Below, one piece after another: positions 24,752 through 33,340 of a stretch of 64,000 bases of DNA (its first letter is position 1; each line of letters opens with the position of its first letter). Below the pieces are notes generated by a model. It was given only the letters and a program-made list of their open reading frames with translations, did not search any database and had not been told where the DNA came from. Origin of the DNA: Falsiroseomonas bella (lineage in GTDB: Bacteria > Pseudomonadota > Alphaproteobacteria > Acetobacterales > Acetobacteraceae); NCBI RefSeq assembly GCF_003173615.1, contig NZ_QGNA01000004.1:62001-126000 (forward strand), given 5' to 3'. The translations under genes were made by a program, and so were the position numbers.

Positions 24752-25945
24752 TTACGCCATCGCCGCCTGACGCTGCCGCACGCGGACGAACAGGAGTCCG
24801 ACCAGCGCCAGGTTCACCACGCCTGCCAGCGCCGCCGCGCCGAAGCCCAGCGTGTAGGACCCGGTCAGGTCGAAGAACAGGCCGGCCTGGAACCCGCCGA
24901 CCGCATGGCCGAGCCACGCAAAGGCCAGGATCACACCCATCAGCGTCGCGCGCTGCGCGGACGGTGTCAGCATCCGCGCGGTGACCAGCACTGTCGTCAT
25001 CACCCCCGCATAGCCGAAGCCGTAGATCGGCGCGAAGAGGTAGAACTGCCCGAGGTCGGTCAGCTGCGTGAAGGCGAAGACCGCGCTGGTCTGCCACAGC
25101 GAGGCCGTCATGTAGGCCGGGATCGGCCCGATCAGGTCGGCAAGCTTGCCGAACGCCACGCGCCCCAGGATCGCCGCCATCAGCATCGCGAAGAGCACGC
25201 CCGATGCCTCCGTGCCGGCGATGCAGAGGCCCTGGATCAGCGGCACCAGGTGCATCAGCGGCACAGACATGCAGGCGCAGCAGAGCAGCGTCGCCGCGCT
25301 GAGCCACGCCACGGCGAGGCGCGGTGGAATCGGTGGCGGCGGTTCCACGCGCGCGGCCACGCCCCCGTCAGCCCGCTGCGGCGCGCGCATCAGCAGCGCG
25401 AGCGGCACCATGACGGCGAGCGACACCACACCCAGCGCGAGGAAGGCGCCGCGCCAGCCCAGCGCCTCGATCAGCCACGCCGCCACGAAGGGCACGCCGC
25501 CCTGTCCCGCCGCCTGCCCGGCGGAGGCGATGCCGATCGCAAGCCCCGCGCCGGCCGGGAACCAGCCGCCGATCAGCGCGAAGAGCGGCGCGAAGAGGCC
25601 GGCCCCGAACACCCCCGCGACGAAGAACAGCAGGTAGAACTGCCACAGCCCGCTCGCCCCGGCGGCCGCCATCACGCAGAGGCCTACGACCGCCGTGCCG
25701 GCCAGCGCGACATGGCGGATCGGCGTGCGGTCCGCGACCGCACCCATCGCGACACCGCCGATCGCAAGTCCCGCCAGCCCGGCCGAGTTGATCAGCGCGA
25801 TCGCGCCGCGCGGCCAGCCGAACTCGGCCTCCAGGGGGACGAAGAACACCGACAGCCCGTTGACCAGCTGGCCCATGGCGATGGCGAGGATCACGGCGAC
25901 CGCCCCGACGATCACCCAGCCCTGACGCGAACCCGGCATCGTCAT
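24752..25945 (-). CDS. MFS transporter (OFA/monocarboxylate-type)
   Basis: This 397-residue protein has twelve predicted helices. It opens 'GWVIVGAVAVILAIAMGQLVNGLSVF', with 'VPLEAEFGWPRGAIALINSA' just after, a pattern shared by OFA and monocarboxylate-type MFS carriers. 'GAVADRTPIRHVALAG' between helices 2 and 3 is the MFS A-like motif, and 'GWRGAFLALGV' follows helix 6. ATG at 25943-25945 was chosen because GAGGAGG lies about 8 bases upstream on the coding strand; the longer frame adds a charged stretch without homology. It is monocistronic and converges on mlaF. The substrate is unknown but could be an organic acid. Confidence 0.84.
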   Translation of the reverse strand: MTMPGSRQGWVIVGAVAVILAIAMGQLVNGLSVFFVPLEAEFGWPRGAIALINSAGLAGLAIGGVAMGAVADRTPIRHVALAGTAVVGLCVMAAAGASGLWQFYLLFFVAGVFGAGLFAPLFALIGGWFPAGAGLAIGIASAGQAAGQGGVPFVAAWLIEALGWRGAFLALGVVSLAVMVPLALLMRAPQRADGGVAARVEPPPPIPPRLAVAWLSAATLLCCACMSVPLMHLVPLIQGLCIAGTEASGVLFAMLMAAILGRVAFGKLADLIGPIPAYMTASLWQTSAVFAFTQLTDLGQFYLFAPIYGFGYAGVMTTVLVTARMLTPSAQRATLMGVILAFAWLGHAVGGFQAGLFFDLTGSYTLGFGAAALAGVVNLALVGLLFVRVRQRQAAMA

Positions 25946-26132
25946 CGCGAAGCCTCCTCGGTCCTGCGGGCACCAGGCCCGCGCGGCGCCACCCTCGGCC
26001 TGTTCGGTTTCGCCGCGATGTCGCCCGGAGGGGAAAAAGCGTTTCGTGCGTGCCGCCCTGAAATGCGCGCTTCTGCCCACGCCTCTTCTGCACTATCTCT
26101 TGAGCGTTCCCGTCTCGTTCCCGAGGGCAGCG

Positions 26133-27548
26133 TTGGCCAAGGATCGCACCCGCTTCGTCTGCCAGGCCTGCGGCGCCGTCGCGCCGAAATGGCAGGGGCG
26201 CTGCGACGCCTGCGGCGAGTGGAACACGCTGGTCGAGGAGGTTTCGGAAGCGCGCGGTCTCGGCCCCGCCGCGAAGGCGGCCGGCGGACGGCGGCTGGAA
26301 TTCGTCGGGCTGGAGGGAAAATCCGCGCCGCCGGCGCGCATGCTGACCGGGATCGCGGAACTGGACCGCGTGCTCGGCGGGGGCTTCGTGCCGGGCTCGG
26401 CGGTGCTGGTCGGCGGCGACCCCGGCATCGGCAAGTCCACCATCATGCTGCAGGCCGCCGCGCGGATCGCCGCGGGCGGCCGCCGCGCCCTCTATGTCTC
26501 GGGCGAGGAGGCGGTGGAGCAGGTGCGGTTGCGGGCGGCGCGGCTGGGTCTCGCCAAGGCACCGCTCGGCCTCGCTGCCGCGACCAGCCTGCGGGACATC
26601 GCCGCCGGGCTGGAATCGGAATCCGAGGCGGCGGTCGTGATCATGGATTCGATCCAGACCGTCTGGCTCGACGCGCTGGATTCCGCCCCCGGCACGGTCA
26701 GCCAGGTGCGCGCCTGCGCGGCCGAGCTGATCCGCCTCGCGAAGACCCGCGGCTTCGCGCTGGTGCTGGTCGGCCACGTGACGAAGGAAGGCACGCTCGC
26801 CGGGCCGCGCGTGCTGGAGCATATGGTGGACGCGACGCTGCATTTCGAAGGCGACCGCGGCCACCAGTTCCGCATCCTGCGCGCGGTGAAGAACCGCTTC
26901 GGCGCCACCGACGAGATCGGCGTCTTCGAGATGACGGAGCACGGGCTGGTGGAGGTGGCGAACCCCTCCGCCCTGTTCCTGGCGGAGCGGCGCGGCAATG
27001 TCTCGGGCAGCGCGGTCTTCGCGGGGATCGAGGGCACGCGGCCGGTGCTGGTGGAGGTGCAGTGCCTGCTCTCCCCGAGCGCGGGCGGGCAGCCGCGGCG
27101 GCAGGTGGTGGGCTGGGATTCCGGGCGGCTTTCCATGCTGCTGGCGGTGCTGGAGGCGCGCTGCGCCATGGGGCTCGGCATGAACGACGTCTATCTCAAC
27201 GTCGCGGGTGGGCTGCGCATTCAGGAACCGGCGGCGGACCTTGCCGTGGCGGCGGCGCTGATGAGCGCCGCGACGGACCGGCCGACCGATCCCGGCATGG
27301 TGTATTTCGGCGAGGTCGGGCTCTCGGGCGAGGTGCGCCAGGTCGCGCAGGCGGAGGCGCGGCTGCGCGAAGCCAAGAAGCTCGGCTTCGAGGCGGCGAC
27401 GCTGCCGCGGCGGATCGCGCGCGGCAGCGCGCCGCTGCCGGCGGTGCCCGGCCTGAAGCTGAAGGAGGCCGGGCATCTGGCGGACCTGGTGGCGGAATTC
27501 GCGGCCGGGACGGTGCGGCGGAAGAAGGACGCGGCCGCGCCCTCCTGA
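26133..27548 (+). CDS. radA: DNA repair protein RadA
   Basis: This 471-residue protein remodels branch-migrating recombination intermediates. The N-terminal zinc finger is C10-x2-C13 and C24-x2-C27 ('FVCQACGAVAPKWQGRCDAC'). A RecA-like core has Walker A 'GGDPGIGKST' at 94-103, and the RadA-specific 'VKNRFGATDEIGVFEM' (KNRFG motif) follows. The C-terminal Lon-like domain has 'LNVAGGLRIQEPAADLAVAAAL' and 'FGEVGLSGEVR'. TTG 26133 is the best start: it yields the usual MAKxxxxFVCQxCG opening and has a GAGGGCAG site just upstream, whereas the longer frame from 26046 adds an unrelated 29 residues. Confidence 0.93.
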   Translation: MAKDRTRFVCQACGAVAPKWQGRCDACGEWNTLVEEVSEARGLGPAAKAAGGRRLEFVGLEGKSAPPARMLTGIAELDRVLGGGFVPGSAVLVGGDPGIGKSTIMLQAAARIAAGGRRALYVSGEEAVEQVRLRAARLGLAKAPLGLAAATSLRDIAAGLESESEAAVVIMDSIQTVWLDALDSAPGTVSQVRACAAELIRLAKTRGFALVLVGHVTKEGTLAGPRVLEHMVDATLHFEGDRGHQFRILRAVKNRFGATDEIGVFEMTEHGLVEVANPSALFLAERRGNVSGSAVFAGIEGTRPVLVEVQCLLSPSAGGQPRRQVVGWDSGRLSMLLAVLEARCAMGLGMNDVYLNVAGGLRIQEPAADLAVAAALMSAATDRPTDPGMVYFGEVGLSGEVRQVAQAEARLREAKKLGFEAATLPRRIARGSAPLPAVPGLKLKEAGHLADLVAEFAAGTVRRKKDAAAPS

Positions 27549-27550
27549 GG

Positions 27551-28114
27551 TTACGCCCGGTCTTCCCCGATCTCGGCGATCACCCGGTAGCAGCGGGCGC
27601 GGCGGGTCGTCTCGGGGGGCAGGTCGCGCATGGCCGCCATCTCGAACCGGCCGAGCAGCCCCGCGGGCGTGTCGTCCTCGTGCCGGCGCGGGATGCGACG
27701 GATCACCGCGTCGCCGCCATAGGTGGCGTAGCCGATGTCCTCGTCATGGTCGGTGAAGCCGGTTTCGGTTCCGGGGCCGGCCCAGCCCTCGGCGCGCCAG
27801 TCGGCCTCCCGCGCCTCGAGGTCGGCGGCGCCGCATTCGCCCAGGATCAGGACGAGCCGGGGCACGAGGCCGTCATCGGAAAGGGCGGAGATCACGACCG
27901 CGCCGCGGCGCAGCCCTTCACGGTAGAAGGCGCGGTCTTCGGGCGGAAGGTCCGGCAGGCGCGCCGCCTCGGCATCTGCCCCGGCGCCACCGGCATGGAC
28001 CGACACCTCCTCGGGCCCGAGCCCGGCTTCCTGGCGGAGCCGGCCGGCCGCGCGCTCCGCCTCGGCACGGTTGTCGAACAGGCCGACGATCGTGACCTGC
28101 GGCATGGCGTTCAT
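27551..28114 (-). CDS. Conserved hypothetical protein, stress-protein YflT-like N-terminus
   Basis: This 187-residue soluble acidic protein has no signal or membrane helix. The N-terminus 'MPQVTIVGLFDNRAEAERAAGRL' is a beta strand followed by a helix, as in the heat-induced stress domain (YflT/17M type) that detects or masks membranes in general stress proteins. The middle, 'DRAFYREGLRRGAVVISALSDD', continues this ferredoxin-like pattern ('Y-x-E-x-L-R-R-G-x-V-V'). The last 60 residues ('FTDHDEDIGYATYGGDAV') are not recognised. Two starts are possible, ATG 28114 and ATG 28105; AGGA lies six bases before the first. It is convergent with radA (2-base gap) and divergent from cvpA. Function unknown. 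Confidence 0.68.
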   Translation of the reverse strand: MNAMPQVTIVGLFDNRAEAERAAGRLRQEAGLGPEEVSVHAGGAGADAEAARLPDLPPEDRAFYREGLRRGAVVISALSDDGLVPRLVLILGECGAADLEAREADWRAEGWAGPGTETGFTDHDEDIGYATYGGDAVIRRIPRRHEDDTPAGLLGRFEMAAMRDLPPETTRRARCYRVIAEIGEDRA

Positions 28115-28131
28115 CCTCGTTCCTGGGGGGT

Positions 28132-28146
28132 GCCCCGTCACGGGGC
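28132..28146. promoter_or_regulatory. Small perfect hairpin between divergent genes
   Basis: GCCCCG TCA CGGGGC forms a 6-bp perfect stem with a 3-base loop in the 120-base region between the hypothetical gene at 27551-28114 and cvpA. It has no T-run, and its placement before both starts fits an operator or leader element rather than a terminator. In DNA this rich in G and C it could also be chance. Confidence 0.25.
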
Positions 28147-28234
28147 GCTGCCGGTGCAACGCGCCCGGGGCGCGGGGGATCGCCGCAGGGGCCAAGATGA
28201 CACCCCACCCCCCGCCCGCTATACCGGCCCCGCG

Positions 28235-28792
28235 ATGACCTGGGTCGATGGCGTGGTCCTGGCCGTGCTGCTTCTTTCGGCAGGACTGGCCTATTTTCGC
28301 GGGATGGTCCGCGAGGTGCTGGGCGTCGGCGCCTGGGTGGGCGCGGCCATTGCCGGCCTGCTCGGCGCGCCCGCGGTGACACCGATGGTGGAGGCCTATG
28401 TCCAGCCGGACTGGCTGGCTTCCGGCGTCGCGGTGGGCGGCGTGTTCCTGGTGGTTCTGGTTGTGCTCAAGATCCTGATCCACTGGATCGCCGGACATGT
28501 GCAGCGGTCGGCCCTGGGTGGCGTGGATCGCGCCCTCGGCTTCGTCTTCGGCCTGGCGAGGGGTGCGTTCATCGTCGTGCTTGCCTATATCGTGGGCGGC
28601 CTTGCTGTGCCGGCGATGGAGCGCTGGCCGGATCCGGTGCGCGAGGCCCGCAGCCTGCCGCCGGTGGCCGACGCCGCGCGGTGGGTGGTGGAGAAGCTGC
28701 CGCCGGATTTCCGCCCGCTGCTGCCGCAGCAAGGCGCACAGCAACCGGGACTCGAGCAGATCCTGCGGCCGCCCGCGCGCAGCCGCAGCTGA
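28235..28792 (+). CDS. cvpA: CvpA family membrane protein
   Basis: This 185-residue inner-membrane protein has four hydrophobic helices. It opens MTWVDGVVLAVLLLSAGLAY and continues 'FRGMVREVLGVGAWVGAAIA', the CvpA family signature (G-x-x-R-E-x-L-x-x-x-x-W). 'RALGFVFGLARGAFIVVLAY' is another conserved segment. The C-terminal tail is Pro/Gln-rich and cytoplasmic. CvpA was named from colicin V production and is needed for envelope stress resistance in several bacteria. Placement directly upstream of purF (9-base gap) is the classical arrangement and supports the call. Confidence 0.93.
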   Translation: MTWVDGVVLAVLLLSAGLAYFRGMVREVLGVGAWVGAAIAGLLGAPAVTPMVEAYVQPDWLASGVAVGGVFLVVLVVLKILIHWIAGHVQRSALGGVDRALGFVFGLARGAFIVVLAYIVGGLAVPAMERWPDPVREARSLPPVADAARWVVEKLPPDFRPLLPQQGAQQPGLEQILRPPARSRS

Positions 28793-28801
28793 AGGACCGC
28801 G

Positions 28802-30271
28802 ATGGACGAGATGGCGAACACCTCCCCCTGGGAGGACGACAAGCCGCATGAGGAATGCGGCGTGGTCGGAATCTGGGGCAGCGCCGATGCCGCGGCGCTG
28901 GCCGCGCTCGGCCTGCACGCGCTGCAGCATCGCGGGCAGGAGGCGGCGGGCCTCGTCTCCATGGAGGAGAGCGGGATCTTCCATTCCCACAAGGGCCGCG
29001 GGCTGGTCGGCGACAATTTCGGCGATGCCGCGGTGATCGCGGGGCTGCCGGGCCGCGCCGCCGTGGGGCACAACCGCTACGCGACGACCGGCGAGACGGC
29101 GCTTCGCAACGTGCAGCCGCTCTATGCCGATTTCGAGTTCGGCGGCTTCGCGGTGGCGCACAATGGCAACCTGACCAACGCGCATACGCTGAAGCGCGCC
29201 CTGGTGCGGCGCGGCTGCCTGTTCCAGTCCACGACGGATTCCGAGGTCTTCGTCCATCTCATCGCCATCAGCCTCTACTCCACCGTGACGGACCGGCTGA
29301 TCGACGCGCTGAAGCAGGTGCAGGGCGCCTACAGCCTGGTGGCGCTGCACAATGGCGCGCTCCTCGGCGCGCGCGATCCGCTCGGTGTGCGGCCGCTGGT
29401 GATCGGGCGGCTGCCGGCGGGCGGGTTCGTGCTGGCGTCCGAGACCTGCGCGCTCGACATCGTGGGCGCCGAGTTCGTGCGCGACGTGGAGCCCGGCGAG
29501 ATCGTGGTGATCGACGATGCCGGGCTGCGATCCCAAAAACCCTTTGCGAAGCAGCCGAGCCGCTTCTGCATCTTCGAGTACATCTACTTCGCGCGGCCGG
29601 ATTCCATCGTGGAAGGCACGCCGGTCTACGACACGCGCAAGCGCATCGGCGCGGAGCTGGCGCGGGAGAGCGGCGTCGCGGCCGACGTGATCGTGCCGGT
29701 GCCGGATTCCGGCGTGCCGGCGGCGATGGGCTACGCGGTGGAGGCCGGGCTTCCCTTTGAGCTCGGCATCATCCGCAACCACTATGTCGGGCGGACCTTC
29801 ATCGAGCCGACGGACCAGATCCGCCACCTGGGCGTGAAGCTGAAGCACAGCGCCAACCGCGCGATCATCGAGGGGCGGCGCGTGGTGCTGGTGGACGATT
29901 CCATCGTGCGCGGCACGACCAGCCGGAAGATCGTGGAGATGGTGCGCGCCGCCGGCGCGACGGAAGTGCATATGCGCATCTCCTCCCCGCCCACCACGCA
30001 TTCCTGCTTCTACGGCATCGACACGCCGGAGCGCAGCAAGCTGCTGGCGGCGAAGCACGACGTGGCCGAGATGGCGAAGATCATCGGCGCGGACAGCCTC
30101 GCCTTCATCTCGCTGGACGGGCTCTATCGCGCGCTCGGCCGGCCGGGGCGCGACGCGGCGAGCCCGGCCTATTGCGATGCGTGCTTCACCGGCGACTACG
30201 CCATCCCGCTGCTCGACCAGCAGGACAACGCGCAGCGCCCCGTCTCCCTGCTGGCTGCGGCGAATTCGTGA
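28802..30271 (+). CDS. purF: Amidophosphoribosyltransferase
   Basis: This 489-residue enzyme catalyses the first committed step of purine synthesis, PRPP plus glutamine to phosphoribosylamine. An 18-residue propeptide precedes the catalytic Cys at position 19 ('KPHEECGVVGIWGS'), as in the Bacillus-type enzyme. The glutaminase domain has 'VGHNRYATTG' and 'VAHNGNLTN'. The PRPP loop is 'RVVLVDDSIVRGTTSRKIV'. Four cysteines at the expected places ('RFCIFEYIYF', 'THSCFYGID' and 'YCDACFTGDY') indicate a structural [4Fe-4S] cluster. It overlaps the next gene by one base and follows cvpA. Confidence 0.96.
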   Translation: MDEMANTSPWEDDKPHEECGVVGIWGSADAAALAALGLHALQHRGQEAAGLVSMEESGIFHSHKGRGLVGDNFGDAAVIAGLPGRAAVGHNRYATTGETALRNVQPLYADFEFGGFAVAHNGNLTNAHTLKRALVRRGCLFQSTTDSEVFVHLIAISLYSTVTDRLIDALKQVQGAYSLVALHNGALLGARDPLGVRPLVIGRLPAGGFVLASETCALDIVGAEFVRDVEPGEIVVIDDAGLRSQKPFAKQPSRFCIFEYIYFARPDSIVEGTPVYDTRKRIGAELARESGVAADVIVPVPDSGVPAAMGYAVEAGLPFELGIIRNHYVGRTFIEPTDQIRHLGVKLKHSANRAIIEGRRVVLVDDSIVRGTTSRKIVEMVRAAGATEVHMRISSPPTTHSCFYGIDTPERSKLLAAKHDVAEMAKIIGADSLAFISLDGLYRALGRPGRDAASPAYCDACFTGDYAIPLLDQQDNAQRPVSLLAAANS

Positions 30272-30996
30272 TGGAACAGCCCCTGAAGGACCGTGTGGCG
30301 CTGGTCACCGGCGCCTCGCGCGGGATCGGCGCGGCGCTGGCGGTGGAGCTTGCGCGGCTCGGCGCGCAATGCGTGCTGGTGGCGCGCACCCAGGGGGGGC
30401 TGGAGGAGACGGATGACGCGATCCGCGCCGCGACCGGCCGCGGCGCGACGCTGCTGCCGATGGACCTGCAGAAGCAGGAGAAGGACCTCGACATGCTCGG
30501 GCCTTCCATCGTGGAGCGGTTCGGGCGGCTCGACATCCTGGTGCACAACGCCGGCGCGCTGAACAAGCTGACGCCGGTGGCGCATGTGGAGCCGCGCGAC
30601 TGGGCGGAGGTGATGGCGGTGAACCTGACGGCCGCCTGGCGGCTGATCCGCACCTGCGATCCGCCGCTGCGGGCTTCCGATGCGGGGCGGGCGGTGTTCG
30701 TCACCACCGGGCGCGTGCTGCGGCCGAAGGCCTATTGGGGCATGTACGGCGCGGCCAAGGCGGGGATGGAGCACCTGGTGCAGACCTGGGCGCAGGAGGT
30801 GGAGAAGACGCCGCTGCGCGTGAACCTGGCTGATCCGGGCATCGTGGCCACGAAGATGCGCGCGCTGGCCTTCCCCGGGGAGGACCCGGCGACGCTGCCC
30901 ACGCCCGCCGCCGTCGCGCCCGGCATCGCCGCGCTGTGCCTGCCGTCGGAGACGCGGAGCGGCGCGCGGGTGGAACTCAGCGCGACTCCGGCCTGA
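30271..30996 (+). CDS. Short-chain dehydrogenase/reductase
   Basis: This 241-residue NAD(P)-dependent oxidoreductase of the classical SDR family has cofactor loop 'VTGASRGIGAALAVELA' (TGxxxGxG), 'ILVHNAGALNKLTPV' with the N-A-G motif, and 'YGAAKAGMEHLVQTWAQEV' with the catalytic Tyr-x3-Lys. The catalytic Ser position reads 'AVFVTTGRVLRPKAYWGMYG', Thr replacing the usual Ser. The substrate is unknown. The cvpA-purF-SDR order is frequent in alphaproteobacteria. It starts one base into the purF stop and its 3' end overlaps the convergent aapM-like gene by 20 bases, so both share a termination zone. Confidence 0.87.
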   Translation: MEQPLKDRVALVTGASRGIGAALAVELARLGAQCVLVARTQGGLEETDDAIRAATGRGATLLPMDLQKQEKDLDMLGPSIVERFGRLDILVHNAGALNKLTPVAHVEPRDWAEVMAVNLTAAWRLIRTCDPPLRASDAGRAVFVTTGRVLRPKAYWGMYGAAKAGMEHLVQTWAQEVEKTPLRVNLADPGIVATKMRALAFPGEDPATLPTPAAVAPGIAALCLPSETRSGARVELSATPA

Positions 30997-32053
30997 GCGT
31001 CCGTTCCAGGTTCTGCGAGTATCGGCTCATCGCGAAGCACAGCACGAAGTAGACGCCGGCGGCGAAGAGATAGGCCTCGGTCGGGAAGCCCAGCCAGTTC
31101 GGGTCGCCCAGCGCGGCGCGCAGCGTGGTGAAGAAGTCGAAGACGCCGATCACCACCACCAGCGTCGTGTCCTTGAACAGGCCGATGAAGGTGTTGACCT
31201 GCGCCGGGATGGTGACGGTGAGCGCCTGCGGCAGGATCACCAGGCGCATCTTCTTCCAGTAGCCGAGGCCGATCGCGTCCGCCGCCTCGTACTGGCCGCG
31301 CGGCATGGCCTGCAGGCCGCCGCGCACCACCTCCGCCATGTAGGCGGCGGTGAAGAGCGTGTAGGCGACCAGCACGCGGATCAGCCGGTCTATGGTGACG
31401 CCTTCGGGCATGAAGAGCGGCAGCATGATCGCCGCCATGAACAGCAGGCTGATCAGCGGCACGCCGCGCACGCATTCGATCACGGCCGTGCAGAACCAGC
31501 GGAGCAGCGGCAATTCGCTGCGCCGGCCCAGCGCGAGCAGTATCGCCAGCGGATAACCCAGGGCGAGGCCATAGACCGCGATGATGCCGGTGATGGTCAG
31601 CCCGCCCCATTGCCGCGTCTGCACGAAGGAGAGGCCGAAGACGCCGCCCTGCATCAGCAGCCACATCGCCGGTGCGGCGACGGCCCAGCCGAGCAGCAGC
31701 CAGCGGCCCCAGAAGCGGCGGATGGTGGAGGCGACCACCATCGCGACCAGGATCACGATCATGGTCGCCGGCCGCCAGCGTTCCTCATAGGGATAGAGGC
31801 CGAAGATCGAGAACCAGAACTTCTCGCGCACGAAGGCCCAGCAGGCGCCGCCCGCCGCGCGGCAAGTCTCGGCATTGCCGTTCCAGGTGGCGTTCGTCAC
31901 GGCCCAGGCCCAGAAGGGCGGCACGGCGAAATACAGCACCGCAAGGCAGGCGAGGGTGATCGCACTGTTCACCGGGCCGGCGAAGCAGGCGCGGAGGAAG
32001 GCCGTGGCGCGCTCGGTGAAGGCGGGGCCGGCGGGGGCGGTGGTCGCGCTCAT
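30977..32053 (-). CDS. aapM: General amino-acid ABC transporter permease AapM-like
   Basis: This 358-residue inner-membrane permease is of the His/Glu/general amino-acid type. A long N-terminal part with three helices (about 1-150) precedes the permease core, which is the AapM layout. The core has 'YGLALGYPLAILLALGRRSELP', then 'TAVIECVRGVPLISLLFMAA', and the EAA loop 'YEAADAIGLGYWKKMRLVIL' and 'PQALTVTIPAQVNTFIGLFK'. It lies 4 bases after aapQ on the minus strand. The expected aapP ATPase does not follow: the next gene is the convergent SDR. It must use an ATPase encoded elsewhere or be non-functional. Confidence 0.9.
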   Translation of the reverse strand: MSATTAPAGPAFTERATAFLRACFAGPVNSAITLACLAVLYFAVPPFWAWAVTNATWNGNAETCRAAGGACWAFVREKFWFSIFGLYPYEERWRPATMIVILVAMVVASTIRRFWGRWLLLGWAVAAPAMWLLMQGGVFGLSFVQTRQWGGLTITGIIAVYGLALGYPLAILLALGRRSELPLLRWFCTAVIECVRGVPLISLLFMAAIMLPLFMPEGVTIDRLIRVLVAYTLFTAAYMAEVVRGGLQAMPRGQYEAADAIGLGYWKKMRLVILPQALTVTIPAQVNTFIGLFKDTTLVVVIGVFDFFTTLRAALGDPNWLGFPTEAYLFAAGVYFVLCFAMSRYSQNLERTLRPESR

Positions 32054-32057
32054 CGGA

Positions 32058-33245
32058 TCAACGCTCCTTCAGCAGCGCGACGCGCGAATTGTACCAGTTC
32101 ATCAGCGCCGAGGTCACGAGGCTGATGAGCAGGTAGACGGCCATGAAGATGCTGATCACCTCGATCGCCTGGCCGGTCTGGTTGATCGAGGTGTTGGCCA
32201 CGCTGACGAGATCCGGGTAGCCGATGACGACGGCGAGCGAGCTGTTCTTCGTCAGGTTCAGGTATTGCGAGGTCAGCGGCGGGATGATGACGCGCAGCGC
32301 CTGCGGCAGGATCACGAGGCGCATGATGCGACCGGGCGGCAGGCCCAGCGCGCGGGCGGCTTCCCACTGGCCCTTGTGCACGGATTGGATGCCGGCGCGC
32401 ACGATCTCCGCGATGAAGGCGGAGGTGTAGACGACGAGGCCGATCAGCAGCGCGAAGAATTCGGGCGAGAGCGAAAGCCCGCCTTCGAAGTTGAAGCCGG
32501 CGAGCTCGGGCCACTCCACGGTGGGCACGAAGCCGGCGGCCAGCGAGAGCGCGGGGAAGCCCAGCAGCATGGCGAGGCCGGGCAGCACGGTCGGGCGGCG
32601 TTCCCCGGTCGCGACCTGCCGCGCGCGCTCGCGCCGCAGCAGCAGCCACCAGCCGATCGCGCCGGCCAGCGCGGCGGCGAGGAAGGCGTAGAGGGCGGGC
32701 TCGGCGAGCAGGGCGGGGATCTTCACGCCGCGCTGTGAGAGGAAGACGCCGGGCAGCGGGTTCAGCGCCTGCCGCACGGAGGGGAGCTGCAGCAGCACCG
32801 CGTGCCAGAACACGAGTTGCAGCACGAGCGGCGTGTTGCGGATCACCTCGATGTAGCCGCCGACGAGGCCGCGCAGCAGCGGGTTCGAGGAGAGCCGTGC
32901 GAGACCGAGCAGGATGCCGAGCACGGTGCAGAGCGCGATGCCGACGATGGCGACACGCAGCGTGTTCAGCAGGCCGACCGTCAGCGCGCGGCGATAGGTG
33001 TCGGCGGGCGAGTATGCGATCGGGCTCTCGCCGATCGGGATGCCGGCGGAGCGGTCGAGGAAGCCGTAGCCGAATTGCAGGCCGCGCGCGGCCATGTTGG
33101 CCTGCGCGTTCGACCAGAACCACCAGCCGAGGCCGATCACGGCGACGAGCAGCGCGACCTGGATCAGCAGGCCGCGCGTGGAGCCGGGCAGCGGGATCAG
33201 GCCGCGGGCGGGCGGCATGGCGACGCGGGCTGTCGTGCTGCTCAT
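32058..33245 (-). CDS. aapQ: General amino-acid ABC transporter permease AapQ-like
   Basis: This 395-residue membrane permease pairs with AapM. The start 'GLLIQVALLVAVIGLGWWFWSNAQANM' and 'FGYGFLDRSAGIPIGESPIAY' are characteristic of AapQ proteins. The core begins 'LTVGLLNTLRVAIVGIALCTV', with 'YIEVIRNTPLVLQLVFWH' and the EAA loop 'QWEAARALGLPPGRIMRLVI'. There is a ~100-residue insertion with extra helices, which is normal for AapQ. It lies 95 bases downstream of aapJ; this gap holds one copy of a palindromic repeat. ATG 33245 fits, with the cytoplasmic Arg/Pro-rich leader before the first helix. Confidence 0.91.
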   Translation of the reverse strand: MSSTTARVAMPPARGLIPLPGSTRGLLIQVALLVAVIGLGWWFWSNAQANMAARGLQFGYGFLDRSAGIPIGESPIAYSPADTYRRALTVGLLNTLRVAIVGIALCTVLGILLGLARLSSNPLLRGLVGGYIEVIRNTPLVLQLVFWHAVLLQLPSVRQALNPLPGVFLSQRGVKIPALLAEPALYAFLAAALAGAIGWWLLLRRERARQVATGERRPTVLPGLAMLLGFPALSLAAGFVPTVEWPELAGFNFEGGLSLSPEFFALLIGLVVYTSAFIAEIVRAGIQSVHKGQWEAARALGLPPGRIMRLVILPQALRVIIPPLTSQYLNLTKNSSLAVVIGYPDLVSVANTSINQTGQAIEVISIFMAVYLLISLVTSALMNWYNSRVALLKER

Positions 33246-33289
33246 GCGGCGATGTCTCGTGCGGGCGCGAAAGGGAGGGTGAGGGCGCG

Positions 33290-33329
33290 GCCCCCACCCC
33301 GACCCTCCCCCGCAGGGCGGGGGAGGGAG
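33290..33329 (+). repeat. GC-rich palindromic element, copy 1
   Basis: A CCCCCACCCC tract is followed by a perfect 11-bp inverted repeat, CCCTCCCCCGC at 33303-33313 and GCGGGGGAGGG at 33317-33327, loop AGG. The same arrangement recurs at 38920-38960 and 43450-43488 in the same orientation. It sits between aapJ and aapQ, where it could act as an RNA hairpin that lowers or protects part of the message. Confidence 0.8.
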
Positions 33330-33340
33330 ATGTCACGCGA

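Noticed and set aside
24905-28792. A 1295-codon open frame on the + strand
   Set aside because: It runs antisense to the MFS gene and out of frame through radA. The translation is low-complexity Arg/Ala/Gly-rich without domains until it enters cvpA, which is annotated separately.
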